A DNA stretch of 64,000 bases, taken from assembly GCF_026210795.1 (NCBI RefSeq), contig NC_089445.1, forward strand, positions 1,178,001-1,242,000, read 5' to 3'. The translations under genes and the position numbers were made by a program. The DNA comes from Rhizophagus irregularis (taxonomy: Eukaryota > Glomeromycota > Glomeromycetes > Glomerales > Glomeraceae). Numbering within the stretch: position 1 is the first letter of the stretch; each line of letters starts with the position of its first letter. Shown here piece after piece: positions 23,591 through 35,194 of this stretch. The notes beneath the pieces are model-generated. The model was not told where the DNA came from. It saw only the letters and a list, made by a program, of their open reading frames with translations, and did no database searches.

Positions 23591-23892
23591 ATATAAAGCT
23601 TTAAATAGTTCAGATTAGTCTGGGTTGAAGAGTAATTCAGAATCAAACCAAAAAAATTACTTCATTTCAGTCTAATTTGAATCATATTAAAAGATAATCT
23701 AGAACCAGATCAGATTAGACTAGTTATTTAATTCAGTTCAGTCTAATCCTATAATAAAAAATGTTGCAAAAATATTTTTTAATTATAATTACTTTGAAAA
23801 ATGTTTCACAACATTTTTTTGTTAAATTAATTAAAATAATATTGCAAAAATATTTTATATCTGCCAATTTGCAGAATTTGCTAATTATTAGT

Positions 23893-24136
23893 TAAAGTTA
23901 CTTGCCGAAACCTAGGGGTTTAGGCAAGATGGCGTTTCACCGAAAAGCAAAATTCTGCTGAAACTATATTAAAGTTATATTAAAAAACTGGCGAAACTTT
24001 GGAGAAAGGCGAAACTGCCGAAACTTATTATAAATGCTGAAACTGCCGAAACTCTGCCAAAACTATAATAAATCTATAGTAAAATTTTGACGAAACTAAT
24101 CGTAGAATTTTGAAGAGGTTTAGACAAGCAACCTTA
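23893..24136 (-). mobile_element. 244-bp MITE, copy C (opposite orientation)
   Basis: Reverse-oriented copy of the TAAGGTTGCTTG family; its left end has drifted (TAAAGTTACTTG). A perfect 8-bp target duplication TTATTAGT flanks it (23885-23892 and 24137-24144). This duplication fixes the true ends of the family. Confidence 0.93.
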
Positions 24137-24144
24137 TTATTAGT

Positions 24145-25468
24145 TATGTGGTGCAATACTGATTAAAATTGATCAAACCCCGTTTCTACATGAGAAAAAA
24201 TGTTAAAAAATATATAAAAAAACTTTAAAACCTTCCAAAATATTTACCTCTTTAACTCAAAACAAGTAGAAGGAATTTCTAGAAAAAAAAAGGAAAAAAG
24301 TATTATAAAGTTAGTTTATTAAAAAAAAAAGAAAAAAAACTTTACAAAATCCAGAATATTTAATGATTTAATAAAAAAAAAGTAACTGAAAAATAATTAA
24401 TAATAAATATCAAATAGATTTTAATTAAACAACTAATTAATATATAATCTAAATTCGCTAAAATATAATCATTATTAATATTTAAAATTATTTATTTATT
24501 GAAAGATTTTTTTTACTTTCTAAATAAATTTTTTCTATAAACTATAAAAAAAAAATAAAAAAACAGCTTTGAATTGTATCTAATATAAAAATAATTACTA
24601 CTAATATACTTGCAAAAATTTTCAATTTACTTGATGTAAAAACTGGTTGAAAAGTTGATGGAGAAGTTGATGGGGAGTTTAATAGGAAGTTTATGAAAGA
24701 AAAAAATTTTTTAACACTACTTTTTGTTAAAATAATTTCTTTATATCTGTCATATGATCATGTAATACAAGTGTGATCATTTTTATGAAACTTAATTTAC
24801 TTAATTTTTCAAATTCCTTAATTTAGATGAATTTTGTTAATTCACAGATTGGCAAATATGTTTTAATTAAAATTATTTTGAAAAAATATTTTGCAATATT
24901 TTATTATTAAATTAATTATATATTAAAAAAAATATTTTGCAATATTTTTTTATTTAATAATTAAACAATTGCAATAGTTTTAATATAAAATTATTGTGAA
25001 AACAATTACTTAATCCAGTCTGATTCCAACTTGTTTAATTTAGCAGTTCAGGTTAAATTTATAATTCAGGACTGAACTGAACCAGACTGAATATTTCAGT
25101 CCAGGCTGAAACAATATTCTACATGCCCATAAAATTCTTGGATTTCAAATTGAGAAGCATAATTTTTACATGCTACCCATTTGTCTATTTTTATCTGTAC
25201 CTAAAAATTTTACTTAATTGGACCAATTCTAATTTCAATCTGAATTGCCAGATTAAGCCAGACTGATTAGAGCTTTATTAGTAAAATATTATCCAAAGAT
25301 AACTTGAAAAGTGCATCTAAGTTTTCACAAATAGCTACAGCTAAATCAAAATGATCCTTAAAATTTTTTACTAATAAGCATTTAGAAGTATATTATTTCT
25401 AAGACTAATTATTTTACTGTACTGCATTTTTATCACATTTATAGTCTTAAAATTACCAACACTTTGTT
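24145..25468. other. AT-rich non-coding region with degenerate CAGTCTGA repeats
   Basis: No gene. Many diverged copies of CAGTCTGAT / ATCAGACTG-like words occur in both orientations at 23600-23740 and 25010-25285, perhaps the worn ends of an older element into which MITE copy C inserted. The boundaries cannot be set. Confidence 0.4.
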
Positions 25469-25754
25469 TAGTGTTCCACACAAATCAAATTTTTCCTCTA
25501 AAATTTGATTCGATTTGAACTCAATTCAGACTCAATTCGAACTCGATTTGACCTCCAAAAATTATTACCTCAGGATCTAGTGATCCAATTTCAATGATCT
25601 TTTTTTAATCGATAGGTCTCATTACCCTGATCAAAATAAAAAATAGATCGTCGAAATCAGACTGCTAGATCAAAAGTTATACGCAAAATACGTTTTTATT
25701 ATTCAGAAGCAATCAGGTCACACCATGTCATTAATCGATTTGTGCAGAACACTA
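25469..25754. mobile_element. 286-bp MITE with 8-bp target duplication
   Basis: Inverted ends TAGTGTTC(C)NCACAAATC and GATTTGTGC-GAACACTA. The direct repeat ACTTTGTT stands on both sides (25461-25468 and 25755-25762). Perfect 8-bp duplication and a TAGTG start fit the hAT superfamily. The interior has no coding capacity. Confidence 0.87.
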
Positions 25755-27061
25755 ACTTTGTTTGAGTATTTCATTAAATTCATATCTTTAACCTGAATGG
25801 CTTCTGACATTAAATAAGAGATTTTTTTCTTAAACTTAAAGTTATACAGTACGTACAACTTAGTCTCAGCAATTAAATTTGATGAAATTTAAATCACTAC
25901 TATTCATTCAAAAAAAAAGATAAACATAAAGTATAAATGTACAATAATAAACCAGATTAAGCTTAATAAAACATTTCCTGTAAAGTATTTTTTAATAAAG
26001 TAGTAGCAATTCAAAATATTTTACTATTGAATTAAATATTTGGCCATTTTATTCTGACCAGAATTACATGTAAATCTGGTCAAATTTACTAAAATTATAT
26101 ATAATTCTGGCTAGAATTAAGAATTATAACTTAAATTAAATAAATCTGACCAATAAAATTATAAGGTTAAGTATTACATAATATAAAAAATTTGGGCACT
26201 TAAAAAATTTTTTTGTTAGAGCTGCATTGTATGCGGTTTGTAGAAGAAAAAAAAGTATAAAAATACAACTATACAAATGTATTTAATATTCTAACTTATA
26301 TGTTAAATTTCACTTTCTTTACTTTCTTTAGATCAAGAAGCCTTTTCATGAGCATATTGGAAAAGAACTAGCAAATTATGACTCTGAAATTTATATCTTT
26401 TATTTATAATTGTAGTAACAGTATATTGTCATGTACTGATATTAGTTAACATCAAATAATATAAGAAAATCAATCAAAGTGAATATAATTTACTATTCTT
26501 CACTATACTTCAAGACAAAAATAGCATGCTTTTCTTCTATGCTGAGCATTGTTTTTCAATCTTTTGGAAACAGCTTATTGATTTTCTATTATAACATATG
26601 CAATAAAATAAGTAAGTCTCCTTTCATTAAATGCAACATTACAATTTATTTTCAAATACTCATGTAATTTATCAAAGAAACAATATACAACTTGATATAC
26701 AGTAATTGCTTGTGATAGTCTCACTTCTTGTTCAAAGTTATCAACCATAACAGATTAGTAGTATTCTGAAGAAAATAAACATAGTTTCTAAATTATCACC
26801 AGTAAAATCTAGGATTTTACAATAAACAGAATAACAAGTACAAAAATTTCAGAATTATCATAATGGTTATTGCTCTCATGAAATATCATTTGAATAACTA
26901 ATCTTAAATATTTTTCTTTTTTTTGGAATTGTTTCCATGTATTCTTCTAATACTTTTGAAACATCTGTTCTACTTGGCAAGAGAAAAGGTATATTAATAT
27001 TATACAAATTAAACCAATCTAAATAGATTGTGCTAAATGTCAAACTAAGAGTTCATTATTA
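25755..27061. other. AT-rich region with possible minus-strand coding relic at its end
   Basis: A small inverted repeat lies around 26040-26165 (TTGGCCATTTTATTCTGACC against AATCTGACCAATAAAATT). On the minus strand, 26925-27040 reads INIPFLLPSRTDVSKVLEEY and METIPKKRKIF in one open frame, which looks like protein, but no start, end or family can be given. Confidence 0.4.
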
Positions 27062-27260
27062 CCCTATAAAAAATTTTTATCCAAATATTTCCATTATTTC
27101 TCCGTGACTTCTGTAAAAATTCCGTGAAAATGATACATTCACGGATATCCGTGTTAGCGAGATGAAAATTTCCATGATTTAAGGCTATTAATTCCATGAA
27201 AATGATACATTCACAGAAAAAAAATGGAAAGATAAAACACGGATCAGATTTTTTACAGGG
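27062..27260. mobile_element. 199-bp MITE flanked by TTA
   Basis: The ends CCCTATAAAAAAT and ATTTTTTACAGGG are inverted repeats, and TTA stands directly on both sides (27059-27061 and 27261-27263), as in PIF/Harbinger-type insertions (TWA target). The inside holds a repeated motif, CCGTGAAAATGATACATTCAC and TCCATGAAAATGATACATTC. Confidence 0.7.
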
Positions 27261-28557
27261 TTACTGCTGTTGAAAGCTTATTTCTATAGACTAAGAGTCA
27301 CAGTTTGCACTAATTGTCAAAAATTGTACAGCTTGCATCAAGTATTGAACTATGAATTTATTACTGTTGAATTAAGCTATCAAGGTAAGTGGTGATGTAA
27401 TAAAAAAGGAAAAGGTATTGGAAGGAAAATCCAACATCTAGCATGATCTGGTTTCACTATTATAATTATCCATTGATAAAGTTGTTTGAAATGCTAAAAA
27501 AGAAATTTCACCTGTCTTAGATATGTGAATTCCATTTTCTTTTTCCTGAGATTTTTTTTTGGGAGGGTTGATTGTGTAAAGGTTCTTTAGGAAAGGATAG
27601 TTGATCATGTAGAGGTAATAAGTGCAAATGAATTTTCTATTTACAGGAATAACGGCTAAATATTCTCTGGATTGTTCTGATTTTTTGTATTTTACAGGTA
27701 CAAATCAACTTAAAATGTTATATACTAGATGCTCTTCATATACTTTAGCAGCAGCATAGTTCTTTTTTCTTTCAAATGCTAATTTGGTAAAGATTCATAT
27801 TTTTTTATCTTTTTATCTTTTTTCCTTATCCAAAACTTCATGTTAAAATACTAAAACACTTTAAGACATACTCTACATATGAGAAAATTATCAAGTTCAT
27901 ATGTTGCTTTATCTTATAGGTGAAAGCTAATAGAATTCATTAGAGTTAGAGAACAAATGTTATCTGCAGAATTTAGAAAATCTTGTTTGTCTTCAGGTTT
28001 AAGGCTAAGTTTATAGTCTATTTCTTTGAGACAATCATCTATATTTTTGATATAAATCATTCCTCAACTAGACATTTCAAACATTATGAAACACGACATA
28101 TCACTATATATATAATCTAGAGTTAATATCACGTGGACATTTTGACTCGTGCTAAACTGCGTCATACAATGTGGATCGACAGATCTTGGCACAATGTGTT
28201 TATTTCAACGATCATATAGGGAATATGATTTTTTGGTCAATTTATGAAACACAAGGCAAGTGCATAGAATTTTCTACACAAATCAATTATTATTATTTAG
28301 TAACGATCATTTCCAATTAAGTACATTAATGTATATTAACCATGAATTTTTTTTTTTTTCAAATTTAATTTCTTTCCTTTATATAAAAATTTCCACCCCT
28401 TTGAAAAGTTAACGGATTTTTTCTGTTAATAAATCTATTTAAAAACTTTAAAATTGATTGAATTTTTTTTTTAAAGTATAAAATCATTTTTATTTTAATG
28501 TAATTTATTCATTATAAACGAAATTTCTTCAATTATATTTTTTTAAAGAAAAAAGTC
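27261..28557. other. Repeat-rich region with transposase-like scraps, then promoter
   Basis: Plus-strand 27302-27394 reads VTVCTNCQKLYSLHQVLNYE, with a C-x2-C-x-K-L-Y core like that in the tnp2 gene at about 5680. It may be a scrap of a second tnp2 copy. On the minus strand, 28055 down to 27914 reads an open frame starting MIYIKNIDDCLKEIDYKL and ending in a stop, also protein-like but unidentified. The last ~200 bases are T-rich promoter and leader of the next gene. Confidence 0.4.
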
Positions 28558-30965
28558 ATGTCTTCTTCAAGACCACATCGTCGTACTATGAGTATCAGTG
28601 CGGGAAGCAATGATTCTTCGGAAAATCTTCTTTCGATACCGAATCAACGTATAGTCAATAATACAAGTAATTTTAATAATACATATAATTCTAATCAAAA
28701 TAATTACCTTGAATCACAAAAATCAGGGAAATCATTTCTTACTTCTATAAGTGAGAATAGTAATAAAAGTTCATTACAAAATCCACCTCATACTCCATCA
28801 AAACATAAATCTTTTGAGAAACAAATGCAAGCTGATACTTCCTCAAATTTTGAATTAAAAAATATATTATCAATGTTAGTATTTTTTTGTGCTCTTGTAT
28901 TCTTTTTGGGAAGTTTAAGCGGATTAGGTCCTCCATTTGATGATTTAGAATATGCAATTAAAAAAGAACCGATCAATGTGGAAGAACCAATTAATTTTGT
29001 GCAGGATCCTGATAAATTTTCTGATGATGAAGAAAATGAAATTCATGAAGTTCTCAACCCTTTTGTAGAAAATCCGATAGAAGATAAAATTGATGATGAT
29101 CACATTAATGCAATTTATAATGATACTATATTTGAAGATGGAGAAGTTATTTATGAAGATGATGAACTTAAACCGCAAGAAATTAGTACTGAAGAGCATT
29201 CGTCCGATAATAACACAAGTGATGTTATACCAGAATTACCTGATGAAACAAAGCAACAAAATCAGGAAGAAAGTATTCTTGAAGATATTAAAATTGAACC
29301 TAATCTTACTAATAATGTGGATGAAAATGAAATCAAAAATACAAATTTTGGACATTCTGATGAAATTCTTCTTAATAATGGTGATATAAAAGATCAGTTG
29401 GAAGAAACAAGTAATAAAAATATTCTAGAAAGTAATGAAACTGAAGAAAAATCAAATTTAATAGGCTTACCTAACAAGCTTGATAAAAAAAAACTTAGAC
29501 ATTACAAGTTGGATGCATCGGGATTAAGTGATAATAATGAGGATATAGTTAATTATGCAAAGTATACTTATCAAGCTCCAAACCCACATTTTACATATGA
29601 AGATGTTATTGGATCACTTACCGAAGAAGAACGAAATGAAACCGCTATAATACAATTAATTGAAATGAATACGGATGAAAGTCTTGATTCTTCATGTGGA
29701 ACATGGCAAAAAAATTATGCTAAATTACACGAAGACATTTTGACTGGAAGAACGGAACAAAAATATGTTGCTTATGTTTGTGAAGCAAATTCAAATTGTG
29801 GTAACCTGGGTGACCGGTACGTTACAAGAAATTTTCGTTGTTGTAATGATTCTTTTTATTTTATAATTAAAATATTAACATGATTTTTTTATTAAAAGCA
29901 TACTTGGCATGACCTCGACATTTTTATTTTCTTTGCTTACAAATCGAGCTTTTCTTTCAGATTGGCAAGCTCCTCTTCCTCTTGATGCAATTTTTGATTC
30001 TCCTAATATTGATTGGAGTTATGATTCTTTAGATCCGGAACCGACCATCAAAGATTTGCAAAGTAGTGAAATTAATGTTATTGATTTTGATGCTCAACAA
30101 ATAGACAATCAATTTTTACTTTCTAATTGGTCAACAAAATATCCGGATCCTTTTATCAAATTTCATACAAATCGAGGAATGATTATTAGAACCTTTGATT
30201 CAAAATATTACGCACAACCTTTAAAAGAGATTGGATTAAGACCACACACAGCATTTGGATGTATTTTTGATTATCTATTCCGTCCAAGTACTTCAACAAT
30301 GTCATTTATATCAAAGTATACATCATTATTTTCACTTAATAATATATTTTCGGTGGGAATTCAAATTAGAATAAGGGGTGATACGAATGCATTGCAAGAT
30401 TATAAACATTTTTTTCATTGTGCTGATCAACTTACACAAACTTATGCCGTACCGGATCACAAAGTCATTTATTTCCTTATTACTGACTCGGAAGCTTTAA
30501 GAAATGAGGCTGTACAAAAATTGGAACATGTTATTATCTCCGGTTTACCAATTCAATCTAATCATAGTCATCACGATCACGCAGATGATGTAAATAATGC
30601 TATAATAGAAAATTGGATTTTAAGCAAAACAGATTATCGGGTATAAAATTATTATTGCATTTATTCCATTGATTTATTATTATTGAAATTTTTTTTTAAT
30701 TTATTGTTTTTTAATTTTTATAGATAATTTCTCCTGGAGGTTATGGAAAATTGGCGGCCTTCCATTCTAAACAATTACATACTACAGTTTCAATGGATTA
30801 TCCTGTTTTTGATAAACAAATTCCAGATTGTACGAAAGAGGTAAAGAATTAATATATTTATTGGACGATGTATAATGTTTGTAAATTAAATAAATTATTT
30901 TATTTTTTATTTAGGATGCATTTGTTACATTTAGTAAGTTATCTAGTGAATGGTCATTAGGATAA
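28558..30965 (+). CDS. Type II membrane fucosyltransferase-like protein (GT-B, GT37-like)
   Basis: Four exons (introns 29817-29898, 30641-30723 and 30841-30914) give about 720 residues. An N-terminal cytosolic Ser/Asn-rich region of about 100 residues precedes one membrane segment (LSMLVFFCALVFFLGSLSGL), then an acidic stalk of about 230 residues. The lumenal catalytic part begins at SSCGTWQKNYAKLHEDILTG and YVAYVC. It shows the donor-side motif NLGDRILGMTSTFLFSLLTN with RAFLSDW, an SVGIQIRIRGD motif like the basic motif of alpha-fucosyltransferases, and a C-terminal ISPGGYGKLAAFHS. This order fits xyloglucan-type (GT37) fucosyltransferases, which use GDP-fucose in the Golgi. The acceptor is unknown. 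The family assignment is by motif only. Confidence 0.72.
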
Positions 30966-31869
30966 TCTATTATGTAATAAGTATTCTTATAAAATCAAAT
31001 AGAATCTTTTATAGATTTAATTATTATTTTTTATTATTATTCGGATTTTCATGTGATTTAAAAGAAGAATGAGTATTCATACCTAGAATTAAAAGATTCT
31101 TGAATTTTTTTTTTTTGTAATTTATTAATCTAAAATTATAATAAACTACCCGATAATTTAATAATATTTAGTTTTCTTTAAGAGTTGTCAACCTTTTCTA
31201 TCGTTTAATAATACGCTAGTGACTTAGTATGGTAATTAATCAAATTTTAATATAGAATTGGGAACAGAACAACAGTAATTAAATTAGAATACCAGAATAG
31301 ATCAATCAAGAATACGTCAATTAGCATATACGGTAATCAAGAATGCAATAATCAGAAACAATAATGGTAATAAATTTATTATAATTAAAAGCCATGTTAG
31401 ATTCTTATCGTTTCATTTAAAATTTAAAATTTTTAAGTATTAAGAAGTCTAGAAATTTCTCTTCTTTCTCTTTGATTTTTGGCTTGGAATCAACTATTGT
31501 AGAACAAAAAATTTTAAGAGAAATTTCTCTTCTTTCTCTTTGATAATGGCTTGGAATCAACTATTGTAGAATTATTTTTAACAAATGACGTCTCTTTTAC
31601 TGCAAATACGCATCTTTAACGGTAAAATCATAAATATTTTTTACGGAATGGTTGTATATCAGGCAAATATTAGGTCGCGTTAAAAATAAATTTACATACA
31701 TATATATACTAATTCTGGTTTTCTTTCACCTACATCAGTAAAAAAAATATAATAAAGATTATGTATGCTAAAAAGCAACCTCTCGGCTAAGAAAAGTGAC
31801 GTGTTAACCTGTCACAGATCTGCAATAAAGTGGATCCTGACCATATTTAAAAAAATGAAAAAATGAAAT
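30966..31869. other. Intergenic with a local direct duplication
   Basis: No gene. A unit of about 55 bases (AGAAATTTCTCTTCTTTCTC ... ATCAACTATTGTAGAA) occurs twice in direct orientation at about 31449-31506 and 31519-31573 with few differences. The rest is AT-rich. Confidence 0.6.
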
Positions 31870-31963
31870 GCTCCCGGCGAGGATCGAACTCGCGACCTTC
31901 GCGTTGCTCAAGTATAGGTTACTACCCTATAAGCACGACGCATTGCCACTTTGCTACGGGAGC
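31870..31963 (-). tRNA. tRNA-Ile(UAU) with intron
   Basis: On the minus strand, acceptor halves GCTCCCG and CGGGAGC pair fully. The T arm GCGAG-TTCGATC-CTCGC and a D arm around GCA/TGC are present. The anticodon stem TCGTG/CGCGA encloses CTTATA, giving anticodon TAT, followed by an intron of about 23 bases starting after the base next to the anticodon. Yeast tRNA-Ile(UAU) has an intron at the same place and nearly the same anticodon arm. A poly-T terminator follows (about 31845-31866 on the plus strand as A-runs). It decodes the AUA codon. Confidence 0.93.
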
Positions 31964-32195
31964 AGGTTTTGTTGTTTCAATAGAATTTTATTTAATTTAA
32001 ATAATCAATAAATAATCACGTGAATTATCTCTTAAAAAAAATTGGTTAGCGTTCGTTATACAGTTAATGATGAACTCTCATTCGTTGTAATTTATACACT
32101 ATTTCTTGTGTAATAATTAATAATATAAAATGGGTTTCTGACAGATATTTTCATGTTACTCTCTTTACACGTACTTTTTTTTTTCTTAATCAAAA

Positions 32196-32633
32196 ATGTC
32201 ATTTCGACTAAATATGGTACAACCAATTTTAACCTTGATCTATAATCCAGCATGTAATAAATGTAATAAAGCACTATCAATTCTTCATAAAACATTAGAA
32301 CAACAACCGGGTATATTTAATTTGGACTTATTGGATTACCAAAAAACTCCGCTTACTCGAGACCAATTACGAAATATCGTTCAATACCTTAATATTGAAA
32401 ATGATTTAAGCAAGATTTTACGAAATGAAGATGGAACGGTGAAAGAAGGAGATGCAACAACTAAAATAGAACAACCTAAATCCATTCAAGAGTTAACTAA
32501 TATCATTAAAGAACAACCTATTAGATTGCAAAGACCTATTTTAGTTGATTGGGACAAAGGTAAAGCTATCATTGCTCGCCCTGCTGAGAAAGTTGATGGA
32601 TTTTTAAAAGAGTTGGGATATACAAAGGAATGA
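32196..32633 (+). CDS. ArsC/Spx-like thioredoxin-fold protein
   Basis: One exon, 145 residues; a second ATG six codons in (32214) may be the real start. LTLIYNPACNKCNKALSIL carries a CxxC active site where bacterial ArsC has a single catalytic Cys in NPxC. The C-terminal part, QRPILVDWDKGKAIIARP followed by AEKVDGFL, matches the RPI...RP.E element of ArsC. The length (about 140) fits the ArsC/YffB family. Its role could be arsenate reduction or a general thiol-disulfide exchange; the CxxC favours the latter or a glutaredoxin-like role. The protein has no targeting signal that is clear by eye. It reads intact. Confidence 0.83.
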   Translation: MSFRLNMVQPILTLIYNPACNKCNKALSILHKTLEQQPGIFNLDLLDYQKTPLTRDQLRNIVQYLNIENDLSKILRNEDGTVKEGDATTKIEQPKSIQELTNIIKEQPIRLQRPILVDWDKGKAIIARPAEKVDGFLKELGYTKE

Positions 32634-34251
32634 ATATAAGAAGGAAAAGAGATTTTATGAAATTATTATAGAAAAGTATAGTTTGTTGAAGTTGATATTG
32701 TTGATCGGCGCTTTATTTCAGCCATATTTTTTTTTTTTCGTATAAAATCTCATTTTAATGAGTTACAAATTTAAAGTTCATATCGGATCATCTTCCGCGA
32801 AACTTAGTACGACTCTTAAAATAACACGTAATTACTTTTGGTTAATTTAATTTTTGAGCTAAACTAAATGGGAAAAGTATAACCGTAATTAAAATATATT
32901 ATCGTAAAATAGTTATATATGATCTTTTTGAAAATCAAGATGTATAACGTCAATATGAGATAAATGTTTTTTTTTTAACTTGTCAAAAATCAATATTTTA
33001 AGATTTTAGGGTCTAGATTCTAACTTTAAATGTAACAAAGTTTCGCAGATCATATTATTACTAAATCAATTTCGTTATATAATTAACATATACACTCCGC
33101 TTATAATTTATCGTACAAATATAATAATTATATTAAAGCACCCGAACGTCTTACACGGGTTTTGGAGAAGAATTGCTTAATCTTCATGCCAAACTTGTTC
33201 TTACTGAGTGTTTTAGGTTCGCCATTTTCTAAGCACCAGTTCTTGTAGGTATCATAAAAGGTGATGCAAGGAATTTCCTTCATATTGCTATCATCAGACC
33301 GACAGGACTCAACATAGAAGTATTAATGTAGAAAATTGTAAATACCCGTTTTCAATTGAACAACAATACTACGATTCTTGACGTTATATGTGGACCTGCA
33401 ACGTTTTTTGCTCAAAATGGTTTCTGATTATTCCCAAGTAAATTTCATTGGATTACATTTTAAACCTTAAATATAATTATAATGAATTTTATTTAGTAAA
33501 ACCAATGGTCAAATTTATTAGTAGAATTACAAAGCATGATTGGTTGGAAATTGATTTACAATTTTATAATGGTACTAAAATAACTAGATCAATTTCTCAC
33601 TTATTGTTCTTTATTATTTATTCCGTGTCGATGAAAGATTAGGTGATAGGTAATTAGTAGGATAAGGATAATGGCATTGAATACTACAAATCTATTATAC
33701 AGCCTATAATAGAGAATCGATGTATAATCTACAGTATATCTATTTTTGGCAATCAAATGACTTACACGTGATGGTTAATTCACACGTGAAAGGTCATTTC
33801 CTTTCAGCTTCACCAGCTGTGTATAGCTTGTATGGCTGTATGATCTTTACTGCTAAACGAGTATGTCATCATTGCAATGATCCTGAAGGATATATTTAAA
33901 ACTGAGATACCGACAAACCTTCTCCAATTTTTGATAGCGAATCCCCCTTTCAAAACTTTACATAAGATGGTTCTCCTAATTCCCTTATGACCTATGTAAT
34001 TATTATTTTTAGTAAGCTTAACAATAAGTAATAAATTTGTCAAAGATTTACGATAACACATGATCTATTTGATTATGTTTATATATCTATATTTGGTGCT
34101 TTATCACGCGATTAGCCAATTATCATGAGCCTTATTTAAACAATGATATTTTGCATTTTTCCTTCTAGATTATTTCTTTTGTCTTGTTTTTCCCTTTATC
34201 CTTTCTTTGAAACTTTTTTACTTACTTATTTTTTTTCATCAAAAAAAAAAA
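32634..34251. other. Intergenic with a fossil scrap and AT-rich sequence
   Basis: Apart from the primase-like scrap at 33128-33333 no gene is convincing. An open stretch at 33448-33642 (plus) has some protein character but no known motif. A short palindrome, CACGTGATGGTTAATTCACACGTG, lies at about 33764-33788. Confidence 0.4.
33128..33333 (-). pseudogene. Fossil scrap of a D5-type primase-helicase C-terminus
   Basis: The minus-strand frame reads FYDTYKNWCLENGEPKTLSK followed by NKFGMKIKQFF. This is the pattern (Y..Y..WC.ENGE..LSK..FG..I...F) of the winged-helix tail of D5/P4-type primase-helicases found in large DNA viruses and some plasmids. Only about 65 residues remain and the ATPase part is absent, so it is a broken relic. 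Endogenous large-DNA-virus sequence has been reported in arbuscular mycorrhizal fungi, which makes a viral source plausible; a plasmid-like source is possible too. Confidence 0.6.
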
Positions 34252-35194
34252 ATGAGTAAAATATATCAACTTATCCTTCACGCACTTGGAATCGCTTCTT
34301 TCACTTATTCTTTTGCTATATTACCCTCCTTAAACAGATACGAGAATATGATTTTTCAATTTACAGTATGTATTTTATTAAACCTTGAATTATTCGCACA
34401 TTAACAATATATTTTTTTTAGCACTTGACGATAGTTGGATTACTTTTTTCCTTGGTTGCTTTTGTTTTTGCGCTACTATATGATCTATTCTCTACTGTTA
34501 AAGGTAAATACATATCATAACTATCGCAACTGTCTTTATAGAAAACAATTAAAGGTAAAATACAAACACATACATACATACAAATATTTATTATTTAGTG
34601 ATATCTTTCTTGAAGACTTGGTTTATGGTTGTTACCGTACCATTGGAAGGATTGATTTCTATTTTATATTGGGGTTTGATAATTTACGATGAAACGTTAT
34701 TATTGGATAAACCAAGGTATTAATATATTTACACCTTTCTTTATAATCATTTTTTTTTCTAATCCATTTTTCTTCCTTTTTTCTTGATGATGTAGATTAC
34801 CAATATTAATTGATTTGGGATTTCATTTAATTCCAGCAGTCTGCTTGTGGACAGATTTTTTATTTTTCGCAAAGGAATTTAGAAAATCTCATTCACATAT
34901 ATTTTATTTACTTTTATTTGCTTTCTCTTATGCTGTTTGGATACAATTTTATTTTGTTAATTATGGTACTTGGCCTTATCCGATTTTATCTAAATTGGAA
35001 ACTCAACAACGTATTGGTTTTTATTTCACTTGTTTTGCTTTATGTACAGGAATTTATCATATAGGTAAGTTTTAAAATTATTTAAGACGCGAAGAATATT
35101 TTTATTAATTCGAAGATATAATAAAATTTTAGGCGCATTTATTCATACAATATTTAACAAACCAACACTTATCAAAAAAGATAAAGCATTATAA
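34252..35194 (+). CDS. AIG1/ADTRP (FAR-17a)-family membrane hydrolase
   Basis: Five exons: 34252-34365, 34422-34503, 34599-34716, 34796-35064 and 35133-35194, giving 214 residues, close to the family's usual 210-240. Six hydrophobic segments are seen. A Thr in FTHLTIVGLL and a His in IDLGFHLIPAVCLW lie where AIG1 and ADTRP have their catalytic Thr and His. The WPYPIL motif in the second half is also shared. Animal members hydrolyse fatty-acid esters of hydroxy fatty acids; the fungal substrate is unknown but the active-site pair is kept. It probably acts in the ER or plasma membrane. All splice sites are GT-AG. Confidence 0.88.

Noticed and set aside
23590-25285. One larger element bounded by CAGTCTGA-type repeats
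   Set aside because: The repeats are diverged and occur in several places in both orientations; no ends or target duplication could be fixed.
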